DNA of 64,000 bases from contig CM051521.1 of assembly GCA_028015205.1 (NCBI GenBank), positions 103,206,513 to 103,270,512 on the forward strand, written 5' to 3'. The position numbers and the translations under genes were made by a program. A model generated the notes under the pieces. That model was not told where the DNA came from. It saw only the letters and a list, made by a program, of their open reading frames with translations, and made no database searches. Each line of letters opens with the position of its first letter. Positions within the stretch are counted from its first letter, which is position 1. Positions 36,311 through 49,800 of this stretch are shown here, one piece after another. This DNA is from Mytilisepta virgata. Its lineage: Eukaryota > Mollusca > Bivalvia > Mytilida > Mytilidae.

Positions 36311-36433
36311 TCCAAATTCGAATCCGTATCGCATGCCGTATCGATACGAGTAACCAATATCAGCCAGGCGCTGAAGGTCCTAGGATCGCCTAAGGTTGGT
36401 TACTCGGGTTGATACGGCATGCGATATGGACTT
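36311..36433. mobile_element. Short foldback element
   Basis: Inverted arms: CGTATCGCATGCCGTATC and CGAGTAACCAA on the left against TTGGTTACTCG and GATACGGCATGCGATATGG on the right, with about 40 bp between them. No coding content; probably a small MITE. Confidence 0.75.
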
Positions 36434-37897
36434 TGCCATGTAGTATTCTCTATGTAATATTTAATCACCGGTATATCAGGTTTTATTGACAAGAAAGGAA
36501 AGAAAAACACACTGTTAATTTCTGGTATACCAGTGTTGCGATCGTCAAGTACATAAAATCCCAGTAGATGACCAACAAGGAGCATTTATTGGAGAACATA
36601 TAATTAGCAAACAAATATGAATTACATAAAGCAATACACATACAAAATGTAATATGTTCAAATAAATGACAATAATAGAGGGTTCTGACGAACAGCACAA
36701 ACATATGGTATTTTTTTACCCTGCTCTAGAAACAGCGCCAGAGTCTCAAAGGAGCCAAACCGACTGTTCAAATTACCAAGGAACCTGGGTAATGACTGGA
36801 ACATTAATGAAGATATAACCGTGACGCATATGACACCCTGCAAAGGTCACCATGCAGAGGCAGGCGATAAATTGATATCTTCTACATGTACTTACTATAT
36901 TTAGATGCAGTTTTGATGCTCAGAAACCTGTTACGGACCATTTGGCAACTTCTTGAAAAATGTGTCAGTCTGCAGAAAATTATAGAAAAGACCGAATATG
37001 GCAACAAGACATATATCTCGGTCAGCTGTATTGACTAATACAGCAAACCTTGAATCAATACAAGGGCCAATACAGAAACACTCCCTAGGGGGGAGGTAAC
37101 TCACTATATAAACGGGAAAATTTGGGTGGGGTTTTCATTATTTTTAGCAGGAACTGTATATGAAGTATATGTTAGTATTATATGATCCCTGTTTTTAGGT
37201 ATTAATTCGGGGTATGTTTTGAAAACTAATATTTATCCGGGTTGTATTTTCACACACTTTGAACGCTATTCAGCTCCTCAGATATTTGAATATAAGTATT
37301 AGTTCGGATGTACTTTTTCGATATGACTGTTTTTCGAGTAGGTATTTTCTTCCGGTATATTATTGACATGTATGATCATGTATTCTAGTATTTGTTAGGG
37401 TGCCTCTTAAGCCATTAGATACTGAGTGATGCTGCTGCCTGTAGAACATGTTCCACCATACAATGTTAAAAATATATCTGCATTAAAATGAAATGGTAAA
37501 ATTTAAACTAGCGATTTTATACAACGGTAATTCAATCTTGTTAAACATGTAAAACAAGCAGGTGGCACCAGTCATGGATTGAAAAATCGATTAAAAGAAA
37601 CAAATAAAAACTCTCGTTAGCAGCTGTTACCAGTCAACGGATGCTAGATTTATTTAACATATTCGTAATATTTTGATAAAAAAGTTTTTATAATAACTCC
37701 CAAATCGGAACTTTCAACCCCGCTGGAACCTACTAATTCGTTTTGTAAGGGAAAGACAACTCTATGGTTTGTTACTTCCTGTTAATGGCCAAAGATTGTG
37801 TCAAGTTGTAAACTCAAGAAGCAACGGTAATTTCTGTTCAGCAATTGCTTAATAGAGGTATGTCGGTGAGAGATGAGTATAATTTTCAAAGGCCCAG
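36434..37897. other. 5' flank of the second UPF0489-like gene
   Basis: No gene seen. A TATATAAAC near 37105 is a possible TATA-like element but is 790 bp from the start codon. An in-frame TAA 18 bases before the ATG at 37898 shows that the coding frame begins in this exon. Confidence 0.4.
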
Positions 37898-40800
37898 ATG
37901 ACATTTCGGGGGATGAAAATAATAATAAAGAAAGCTGTTTTTGGAAACGTGGTGGCTGCATTCGTAGTTGGAGCAGTGGTTTTCTTGTACATACTGTTGT
38001 TACGGTATAATACAGCAAATACACACTTTGATATCAGATCTCACGAAATTAGAAAAAGATATATTCGAGATGAACCACTACAGATCAAAGTACCATGGAA
38101 AAAGTTGCTGCATACAAATGTTTGGAAAAGCAAAAGTGGTAATTGGACAAGAAGGATAGGGCCAAACTCTCCATTAAGTGTTTTTGTTGTAGAGGAACAC
38201 CATGAAGGTAAATATAATACAGTCATTACGGTTAATTCTTCACATCATCCTATTCGACGCATTAACATGAAAATGATTTGAATGCGCCTAACTGAAGCTG
38301 GGCCGAATTACCCATCAACATAGTATATTATTGCATTGTAGTGGGGAAAATATGTAGATTTATTCACATCAGAAATATAATATTTTCCAAAGGCTTGCCT
38401 GAGCATGCAGAGGGGAATATGATACTGTGATGTGAATAAATCTTCACATTCCCCCTACTATAATGCTATAAATGTTTTATTATACCAAAAAAACCAAAGA
38501 TATTTTGATTTACAATGTGAAAATCACATGATTTTTTGCCAATATAATACATCGTTTTTGGGATGTCAATTTCTTGGGATCCCGGTATTTATTTTATGAC
38601 GTCCTTTTACTTTTTTAGGACACTTCTATATTTCTGGTCATTGATTTTGATAGGTATCCTTTTTAAACGTCTGTTTAAAATAGTTTAGAGCTTGTATTTT
38701 TCTTCAAAAAAATTAATAGGAATGAAAGACAATTGCAGAAAGTGGGACGTTATATTTCATAACGTGAAAGTTTTCAGAAATTGTTTATTTTCATTGTTTC
38801 AATCGGACTATTCATAGACATTGAAAAACGTACGCTTCAGATTAAAAATTCATTATTATAACGGTATATTTGTTCTTGAAAATGAATTTCTTTAAAATAT
38901 AATAAAATAATCTAATCAAAAAATATTGTTTCAAAGCAGAATCTTAAAGAATTAAATCAAAAACGATTGATTTGCTCTACGCTTCAAAGCGTAATGGATG
39001 TTATGCCTTAAATTTTATCGGAGTCACATGATAAAATTTAGGAACTTGCAAAAATATAGTATACAATTTCGAATCCTGAAAATGACAGTTTTCCACTTTG
39101 GAACATTTTTATGCCCCTGTACCATTGTCTACAAATGTGGAAGGAACATACTCAAATGTATAGATTAACGCTTGTCTGTCTGTCTGGGTGTTTAGTTAGG
39201 TTCCTTTCTCAGAATCCAACTGAGATGTATAAATGATATTATACAAAATGTATATACTAAACAATCCTCTTACATGTATGACACTGAACACGGATCATCA
39301 ATATTTGGGTCATTTTGACCTATATTTAATGCATAATTGACTTTGCCGAAATTCATGGTATTACATGTATATTGAAACTTTACCTCATCATCTTACATTA
39401 TATAATCTATTTCACTAACAGTCGGGTCATTTCATGCATGATTGACTTGTATATTAATTTTCTATTTCATTTGGTATTCATCAATAACTATGTTTTTTTT
39501 TACTAATTACAAATTATGATGCATTGTATTTAGAATGAAAATATTTTAATTTACAAGTATTTCTAAGAATTATGCTGGAAGAGATGATTCAGGAGTAATA
39601 AAAATATACAAGTCCACAAGGTACATAAAACAATTTTTAATGTTTGTCTTGAGATAAATAACTTTGAAACAGGGAGTTAAGTCATTAAATTAATGTAATT
39701 GTAATATTAATGAATAGTCTGATTTATTTCAAGACGAATTTTCTAAAGATCAGTGATGATATTGTGTGTTCTAGTGATTCTAAGATTGCATTTTTCTACA
39801 ATGAATCACTGTTATAATCCATATCATTTTTTTTCTTCACAATACTCATATAGTACTTTAAGAAGATTAATTTCCAGACTTTTTGGATGAAATACATGTA
39901 GTTTTTTAATTACTTAAGGATTGACTAATTTTTTTTCAGTCTATGAAGAAATAACCTCAATCACATGGTGCACACTAAATACAAAATGTAACCCGCGTAG
40001 TGTGAAAACGAAAATTTAGTCTATGATATGATAGAAAGGAAAAATTTGACCAATAAAATGACAAGTTATATCCAATATTAAAGTATTATTCTTTAATAAA
40101 AGTATTAAAAAAACTTTAATTTTTAAATAATAAAAGGTATAAATATTAGTTTTTAAAAATCTACCAAGACCTACAAAGCTGCTTGTAACAAGATTTTCCT
40201 TGTTTAAATTTACTGTGCAATATGGCCTCAGATATTTATCTTGAGTCAAAATCTGCTTTAGTGGGCAGCTGTATACCTTAAATCACTGTCTACAAAGGGC
40301 ACAGTGACTGTTAAAGAGTCCCTGTCATGAACAATGCTTGTAAAATTAAGCTTTACATAAACACGATAAAGGACACATGTTCATAAAGAGGGTATTATAA
40401 TAAAAGATAGTATACTTTACTAATTTATCCTCAACCCTCAGTATTACCAATAAAACAAATATATTACACATCCATTGGTTTCCTAAATAGGCATGGTATT
40501 TACACATTAAAAAAAGATCTTTCTAAACCTAATTAGTGTAATTTTACATTTTACCGGATACATCTCTAAAATGTTTTTATGCATTTGTATTCTATTTTCA
40601 GTTATTCCTTATTGGTTTGATGCTGCAAATGCCAAAGCAATACCACATCATGGAAACACACTGGTAGGTATTACTTTAAGGTGGTTCATGAATTAAATTA
40701 AGTTATTGTATAAATTTCTGAGTATTGTGCATGAGATGTTTCATTGTCATAAAAATCGTGTGTGTTTGATATAGGTTTTTACATGTCTTTAAAAGTCTCT

Positions 40801-43800
40801 ACTTTGTGTAAAATCCAGAACAGATTTTAGAATAAGAACAGAAATGGTACATGTAGCATTTATTTGTAACCAGTGAAGAAAAAGTTTTATACAGATTACT
40901 ATGTACAGCCGCAATCTTCTTGTCTTGTATGAAGGTCACAAAAGAAAATTGCATTGTGTTATAGAGCAGTGGATATCTTGGTTTTTTTATTAATTGCTGC
41001 TCTGTTTCAATTCTATGTTTAATTTTTAGATACATAAAAAACTCCCCAAAAATGGTAAAAAGGGGAGATAACTAACAATACATTACAGTTCTTATAATTA
41101 ACAGATTTCATGTAATACCAAGAACATTTTTTGAAATCATTGCCTTTTTTGTCAGTGTTTTGAAGCAATTATTACATTATATAATTGAATATTAGGCCTT
41201 AGTTTAACTTTAAACTGTTATATCAGCTCCAGTTTTTAGCACAGTTGTACATTGTGTACTGTCCATAGTTTTTCCAGTGTGTTCAGTTTTTTGTCGAGCA
41301 TGCGACTTAAGTCGGAGAAAGCTCGACATAGGGATAGTGATCCGGCGGCGGTGTTAACTAACTTCTTAAAAGCTTTATATTTTATTAGAAGGTGGAAGAC
41401 CTGGATGCTTTATACTTCGTATATAGATGCCTTATGTTACGAAGTTTCCATCTGTCATATGTACATTGTCCTTGACTTCATTTTCATGGTTCAGTGACAA
41501 CTTGAAAAAAAAAATAAGATTTTTTATAATGTTAATTTCTCTCTTATTATGAGTAATAGGATAACTACATTTGGTATGTGCGTACCTTACAAGGTCCTCA
41601 TCCCCGTCAGACAGTTTTCAATTGACCTCAACCCCATTTCAAGGATCAGTGAACAAGGTTAAATTTTGGTGGTCAAGTTTATATCTAATATAAGCAATAG
41701 ATCCAGTATATTTGGTGTATGGAAGGATTATAAGGTGTACATGTCCAACTGGCAGGTGTCATCAGACCTGGACCTCATTTTCATGGTTTAGTGGTTATAG
41801 TTAAGGTTTTGTGTTTTGGCCTGTTTTTTGAATACTGTATGCAATAGGTCTACTGTATTTGGTGTATGGAAGGATTGTAAGGTGTACATGTCCAACTGGT
41901 AGGTGTCTTCTGACCTTGACCTCATTTTCATGGTTCAGTGGTTATAGTTAAGTTTTTGTGTTTTGCTCTGTTTTTCGAATACTGTATGCAATAGGTCTGC
42001 TATATTTTATCTCATTATTTACAGCTTAAAATATATAGTGTATGTCTGATAACATTTACTTTCATTAGAAATACACGACAGGCGAGACATTTTTGTGTGT
42101 CCACTCTTGTTTGTCATACATGTATATGTAGTACTAAATTGTTCTCCAAGTTTTGAATGCCAATGTGTATGTTTTTCCATTTCATTGATTTTATGCAAGT
42201 CTGATTTTAATCAAACTTTCACTGAGTAAATGTCAAAATCGCACTGGAATTGCAATTCAAAAGTAGGATGAGAACAAAGGCAGGGGGGACTTGCCATTCT
42301 GAAAAATTATGGGGGTTGTATAATTCTTAGAAATGCACTTAATAACATTAATCAAAACTGTTTTTGATGTAAATGTACCCAAGAGGACAAATATACTGAA
42401 GGAGCCAAACAAAAAAAACGTAATTCATTGGACAGACAAACCCGGGAAGACAAAGGAACGACCACAAGCACATCAAATAGACACTGAAAACTAAAAAACA
42501 ATGAACAACACGAACTCCTATAAAAACCAGGAGTAAACCCAGGTGCTTCGGAAGGGTAAGCATTTCCTGCTCCGAATACAGCACCCGTCATGAATTTTAA
42601 AGAAAGTCAATCTGGTGGAAGTCACAAATCAGAGGAGGCACATGAAATGTTAAGACAAGGGGAACAGGTCCAACATCATCTTAGATATTGGAACACTGTA
42701 CCGGTCAATCAATTCATGATGACGACCTTAAAATTTCCTAAATAATGTGTCAGTTAGCTGTGTTTAGATATTATGAAAAGACTTACATATTTTTTGAAAG
42801 TTTGCTTTTCGATTTTTAAAATTTCCAGTTTTCAGACAATGACTCAAAAACGCTTTGAGCAATTTTCATGAAACTTTGATGACTTATTTATATTTTTTGA
42901 CGTAAGCTCCATTTTTTTTTATGAATTTCCGATATGACATTTCGGAGTGATGGAACTTTATTAGTTGAAAAATCATCAAAAACTGTAAATTTTTCACACT
43001 TTGGATGGTAATGGAATTTTATTTGTTCAAATTTCGGAGTTGTGGAACTTTGTTCATTAAAAAAGGGGGAATTTTTCACATGTCACGCTGTATCTTAAGA
43101 ACACATTGTCCAGACTGGGATGTGACCTATTAATCAAAAAAAAAAGGGAACAAAAGAACAAAACCAAAGGGTCTATATGTTAATTGGTAAATTTAATTTT
43201 CTGGACGACGTCAATGGGCGTATCATGCTGTCATGGCACAGCTTTTAGCTGTTGATTACTAAGGGTAGGGATGGGTTTTTCTTATGGCATGTCATAAACA
43301 GGATAGGTTTAGAAATAAGATAAAAGACAGTTAATGTTAAAAAAAAACTAACACATTCAATAGTGGAACATAATACAACAAAATACTAGAGGTAGGGGCT
43401 GTCGAAACTACAGGTGTACCCACACCTTACATTTATTTGTAAACAAAAATTCTTAACATTTTCTGTTTCCATTGCATTACAGTTTGCATCTGTAACAAAT
43501 AAGCTTTGCAGAGAAATATCACAACATACTTTTTTACTGTAATCTAACATTTTGGCTTCTTATCCCTTTTTAGCCCTTTAAATCCTCAAAATGCAAAATA
43601 AAAGCATGCTTAGAATTACAGTTTGCACCTGTAACAAATAAACTTGTCACAAATATATCACAACCCACTTTTTCAATAATTTAACTATTCGGACACTTTT
43701 AGGGATGTATAGCCCCTTAAACTGAAATTCACAAATTTCTTCAATTTTTTTTTTTTTTAGATAAAATTTTAGTAATAATGGTCCTTTTCTGTTTTGGCCA

Positions 43801-46800
43801 TTTTTGGTCCCTCCCACCCCCTTTAAAAAATTTGGAATTCCAAAACGTTCTTGCACATCTACAGTTGGTAAGCAACAATATGGCAACAATAAAAATGATT
43901 TAAATTCAGAAATGAAATAGGAGTTCGTGTCACAAGGCTCTTTGTCTATTTTGGCCCTTTCGGTCCCTCCCTTGCCCCCTTTTATAAATTTGGAATTCCA
44001 AAACCTTTTGCACATTTGCAGTTAGCAAGCAACAATATGACAGCAATAAAAATGGTTTAAATTCAAAAATGAAAGAGGAGTTCATGTCACAAGGCTCTTT
44101 GTATAATTTGGACCTTTTTGGTCCCTCCCACCTCCCTTTTAAAAAATTTGGAATTCCAAAACCTTATTGCACATCTACAGTTGGTAAGCAACAATATGGC
44201 AATAATAAAAATGGTTTAAATTCAAAAATGAAAGAGGAGTTCACGTCACAAGGCTCTTTGTATAATTTGGACCTTTTTGGTCCCTCCCAGCCCCCCTTTA
44301 AAAAATTTGGAATTCCAAAACCTTATTGCACATCTACAGTTGGTAAGCAACAATATGGCAACAATAAAAATGATTTAAATTCAGAAATGAAATAGGAGTT
44401 CGTGTCACAAGGCTCTTTGTCTATTTTGGCCCTTTCGGTCCCTCCCTTGCCCCCTTTTATAAATTTGGAATTTCAAAACCTTTTGCACATTTGCAGTTAG
44501 CAAGCAACAATATGACAGCAATAAAAATGGTTTAAATTCAAAAATGAAAGAGGAGTTCATGTCACAAGGCTCTTTGTATAATTTGGACCTTTTTGGTCCC
44601 TCCCACCCCCCTTTTAAAAAATTTGGAATTCCAAAACCTTATTGCACATCTACAGTTGGTAAGCAACAATATGGCAATAATAAAAATGGTTTAAATTCAA
44701 AAATGAAAGAGGAGTTCACGTCACAAGGCTCTTTGTATAATTTGGACCTTCTTGGTCCCTCCCACCCCCCTTTTAAAAAATTTGGAATTCCAAAACCTTA
44801 TTGAGCATCTACAATTGGTAAGCAACAATATGGCACAAAAACAAATTGGTAAAAATTCAAAAGTGAAGGAGGAGTTTGCGTCACAAGAAAGTCTGATGGA
44901 CAGATGGATGGATGACCGCAACGACAATATACGAACTTTCATTCGAAAGTGTGGGTATAAAAACATGCTTTTATTGATCTCTTCATCTTGAAGGTCATTT
45001 TAAGGTCTTTTAACATGATCAAAAAGCTCCCACAGGATCAAGATACTCCCTGTACCTACAAATGATTATAATAGATGTAAATGAATATTAATGAAGTACA
45101 TGTATTGTATTTGGTGTGTGGTAGATTAATAATAAATGAATTACAGATACACATTGATGGCCATGACGATATGGGATTACCAGTTCACTTTCCTGATTTT
45201 CCAACATTTAGATGGCCTAAAACTAAACAAGATTTCAAGCTACTGATGCAGAGGAATGATGTTTTCATTGTTGTAAGTACAAATGTATATATATGTATAC
45301 AAGACAAGGTAAGGAAAATCCAAAGGGCTGTCCATCAACCATAAATCCAGAGACAGAGAAAACCTAAGATCATATATGTTACATACAAGACATTCCTGAA
45401 TAATGAATGATAAGTAATCATTTCTGATGCAACTTTATCTGCTATACGGCAAACTACTGTCTATAAAGGGTATAGAATAAATGTGTCATAGATAAAGCTT
45501 TTAAATAAACTCTGTATACTAGTTCCTTAAGTGTCCTGTCTGTTCAGATTTGACTATACATCTAACATGTATGAATATAACTTCAAAGCTAGTTTTCCAT
45601 GAATTTGTAACGGGCATATAGATTTTCCTCTGTCTGTCCATCCATAAGTATTTATTTGTGTTCATGTGTTGGTTAAGTTTTTATACGACCGCAAAATTTT
45701 TGCGGTCGTATATTGGTATGACGTTGGCGTCGTCGTCCGAAGACATTTGGTTTTCGCACTATAACTTTAGTATAAGTTAATAGAAATCTATGAAATTTAA
45801 ACACAAGGTTTATGACCACAAAAGGAAGGTTGGGATTGATTTTTGAAGTTTTGGTCCCAACAGTTTAAGAATCAGGGGCCAAAAAAGGGCCCAATAAGCA
45901 TTTTTCTTGGTTTTCGCACAATAACTCTAGTATAAGTAAATAGAAATCTATGAAATTTTAATACAAGGTTTATGACCACAAAAGGAAGGTTGGGATTGTT
46001 TTTGGGAGTTTTGGTCCCAACAGTTTAGGAATTAGGGGCTAAAAAAGGGCCCAAATAAGCATTTTTCTTGGTTTTTGCCCAATAACTTTAGTATAAGTAA
46101 ATAGAAATCTATGAAATTTAAACACAAGGTTTATGACCACAAAAGGAAGGTTAGGATTGATTTTTGGAGTTTTGGTCCCAATAGTTTAGGAATTAGGGGC
46201 CAAAAGGGTCAAAAATTAAACTTTGTTTGATTTCATTGAAAATTTAACTATTGGGGTTCTTTGATATGCCAAATCTAACCGTGCATTTAGATTCTTAATT
46301 TTTGGTCCCGTTTTAAAATTGGTCTACATTAAGGTCCAAAGGGTCCAAAATTAAACTTAGTTTGATTTTAACAAAAATTGAATTCTTGGGGTTCTTTGAT
46401 ATGCTGAATCTAAACATGTACTTAGTTTTTTTTATTATGGGCCCAGTTTTCAAGCTGGTCCAAATCAGGGTCCAAAATTAAAGCTAAAAAGGGGGTAAAT
46501 TATTTTTTTTGGGGGTGGGGGGGGGGGGGGCAATTCTCCACAGCATATTGTATTGCACAAGAAGCAAAATATTGAATATAAATTCAAATCATATGACCAA
46601 TTCTAAGTTCTTTGATTTCAGTTATTCTGTGTCAGAAACCTATTATGTGTCAAATATTTGAAGAAATCTTCAATTGCACAGTATTGCGCAATAGCAAGAA
46701 ATTGATGTGTGTGCCCAATTTTAAATTTTAAATTGGTTATTTCTGATTTATATATAAAAACAAATAATACTGATATGGTTTGAATAGGTAAATTAAAAAT

Positions 46801-49800
46801 TTTTAAGTTCTTAGACAACATTCATTCTGTGTCAGAAACCTATGCTGTGTCAAATATTTATTCACAATCCAAATTCAGTATTGTATCAAGCTTGAATGTT
46901 GTGTTCATAATTGCCCCAACTATTCAGGGTTCGACATCTGCGGTCGTATCTAGCTGCGCCAAGCGGAGCATTTTATTACATTTAGGTCCGTTTCTGAGAA
47001 ACCCATTCAGATATATCAATGATATTATACTGCTATAATCCTCTTATAACACTGAACACAGATCAGCAACATTTGGATCACTTTGACCTTCATTTAATGC
47101 ATGATTGACTGATAAAGTTTTTAATTTCATATCCAATCCATTGTGTTACTGTATATCAGTGCTACTTTTAACACTATAATCCTCTTACATAATATAATGC
47201 ATTTTTACAACAGTTGGGTCATTATGTTCCACATGTCGTGCATGAGTGACTTGGTTAACTTTCATATATTTAAAATAATTCTCAAAACAATTCCTATCAT
47301 AAACTAGAGGTAGGGGCTGTCGGAACGACAGCTATACTCGCACCCCACATTTTTGTAAACAAATATTCTTAACATTTTCAGTTTCCATTGCATTACAGTT
47401 TGCATCTATAACAAATAACCTTTGCAGAGATATATCACAACCCACTTTTACTGTAATCTAATTTTTGACCTCTTTTCCCTTTTTAGCCCTTTAAATCCTC
47501 AAAATGCAAAATAAAAGCATGCTTAGCATTACAGTTTGCATCTGTAACAATAACCTTTTCACAAATATATCACAACCCACTTTTACTATAATTTAACTAT
47601 TTGGACCCTTTTAAGGACCTATAGCCCCTTAAACTGAAATTAACAAATTAAATTTTTTTTCTTTAGATAAAATTTTAGTAATTATGGTCCTTTTCTGTTT
47701 TGGCCCTTTTTGATCCCTCCCTACCTTGCAGATCTACAGTTGGTAAGCAACAATATGGCAACAATATTAATGTTTAAATTCAAAAGTGAAAGAAGAGTTC
47801 ACGTCACAAGGTTCTTTGTACAATTTGGCCCTTTTTGGTTCATCCCAGGCCCTCTTTTAAAAATTTGGAATTCCAAAACCTTATTGAACTTCTACAATTA
47901 GTAAGCAACAATATGGCACAAAAAAATTGGTAAAAATTCAAAAGTGAAGGAGGAATTTGCGTCATTTGAAAGTGCAGGCATAATAATATATGGGAATTTG
48001 ATGTGCAGGAGGACAGGGCATTTCTGTCTAACAGATTGTTTTATAAAGGAAAGTACTACTACTAAGTCAAAATAAGGACCAGTTGTTGATTATCGTATCA
48101 TTTTTGGGTTGCTTGTGTAGCAGTGACACATATGGATGACAATCCATATGTGTCACTGCTACACAATGTATCATATTTAACATTTATCTGCAATTCCTCA
48201 TAAGGCTGAAAATGGACTTCCATGAACTTTCAGGGAATCTTATTTTATTTTTTCATCAGAATGATTTTCGGGGTTTCCATATCAGAACATTTACATGGAC
48301 TTTTTTTTTCATTTTTAGCTGACCTGGCCCAAATGTCCCTCTGTTAACTTTTCACAATTTGGTCTTCTCATTTGAAAACCATGGGCCAAATGAAATGAAA
48401 TTAGCATGAAGCATCTATGGAAGGCCATTTATGAAGTTTGCATATTTTTTCTGGATCAGACGACTTAACAAATCCTATTTCTCATTGGTCAACTTTAAAA
48501 AATCTTTTGCTCTGAAACCGTATAGGAAAATGAACTGAAACTTGGAATGAAGCATTTATGGAAGGACCTTTATAAATTTTGCATATTTCAACATAGGGCC
48601 AGAGGTAAAATCTGTGCAAGGACCTTTTTAAAATTTGCATATTTCTCCTTGGTCAAACAACTAATTTCTTTCAGCCAAAAAAAAATCAATCTTACAATTT
48701 TTTATTTGGTTTTGTAGGAGTCAATCATATCTGGACTTATCAAAAGAGTTGTATGGATTTGGCCTGTTTGGGATCAGAAAAATCATAATTCTTCATATAA
48801 AGTTGTAAGAAACCAGTTTGGAATAGCTACAGTAAGAAGCAAAGATAATATACCCTATCAAGTATTTTGTATGTGTGAATTGACACAGAAAGCTTCCAGT
48901 AGTAAATGTGAATATATTGATATTGAATCTGATAATATAACAGTTATACAAATATCTAAAAATAAATGTAAGACAAAGAGAACAGTATTGTATGAGGAAA
49001 TACGAGAGGATATTGCTGCAAAGTTGATGAAAGACACAAAATGGCTTGCAGATAAAGAAACTGTTATTCTGGACATTGATGAAGATTTCTATGGATGTGT
49101 CTATGCTTCAAAGCCACTGCTAGATACAGGAATTAAAGAAATGGATCTGAAGCACATGAACTTATATTTAAGTAAACTTATATGTCCAAAATCACTTGCT
49201 CAAGAGAAATTTGCTGATAATGTGTTTTCGACAGCTTTAGAGTTTTATAGACGATTTTATGATTGTAAAAATCTCAAAAAATCATCTCAAAGTGCCAAGA
49301 AATGTCCAACTCTGACAAAAACGTCATCACAGGTGACCTCTTATTTACAAACAATTCTGTGGCAAAATAAGAGGATTCATCTTTGCTCGAAGCAGCACCA
49401 TGCTGTAAAATATGCAATAAGTGAAATAGTACATTCATTTCAAAAGCTTAATATAAAGCAAATTAAACCAATGCAGAGAGTTGGCTTTTGCTTGAACACA
49501 TCACCAAAAACATTCAAATTAACTGTTCCAAGTTATTTTAGTGTTTGTATGGGTGCCAATACTCCTTCTGATTCATCGGTATTGATATATAATCCAACCA
49601 AACAGGATATAGCAGACAGAACAGTCATTTTGCAGGCTATTTTGCAATCAATTAAAACAAAGTCGGTAAAACTTGTGACAATTTGTAGGTCTTCAAGGGA
49701 TGGCTACACTCCTAGACGATTTTCAAAGTTAATTGAATCGGATATCTTGACTTCACTGAACAATACATTCAATAACAGTTGTGTGGTTCATTATGATGGC

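Noticed and set aside
44069..44804. Repetitive protein with 53-residue units
   Set aside because: The 158-159-bp tandem DNA unit makes a false open frame, and single-base length differences break it. No splice sites or conservation in the sister copy.
46829..47038. Short open frame also found at 53569-53754
   Set aside because: The same peptide appears because both are copies of family C. No start context or domain.
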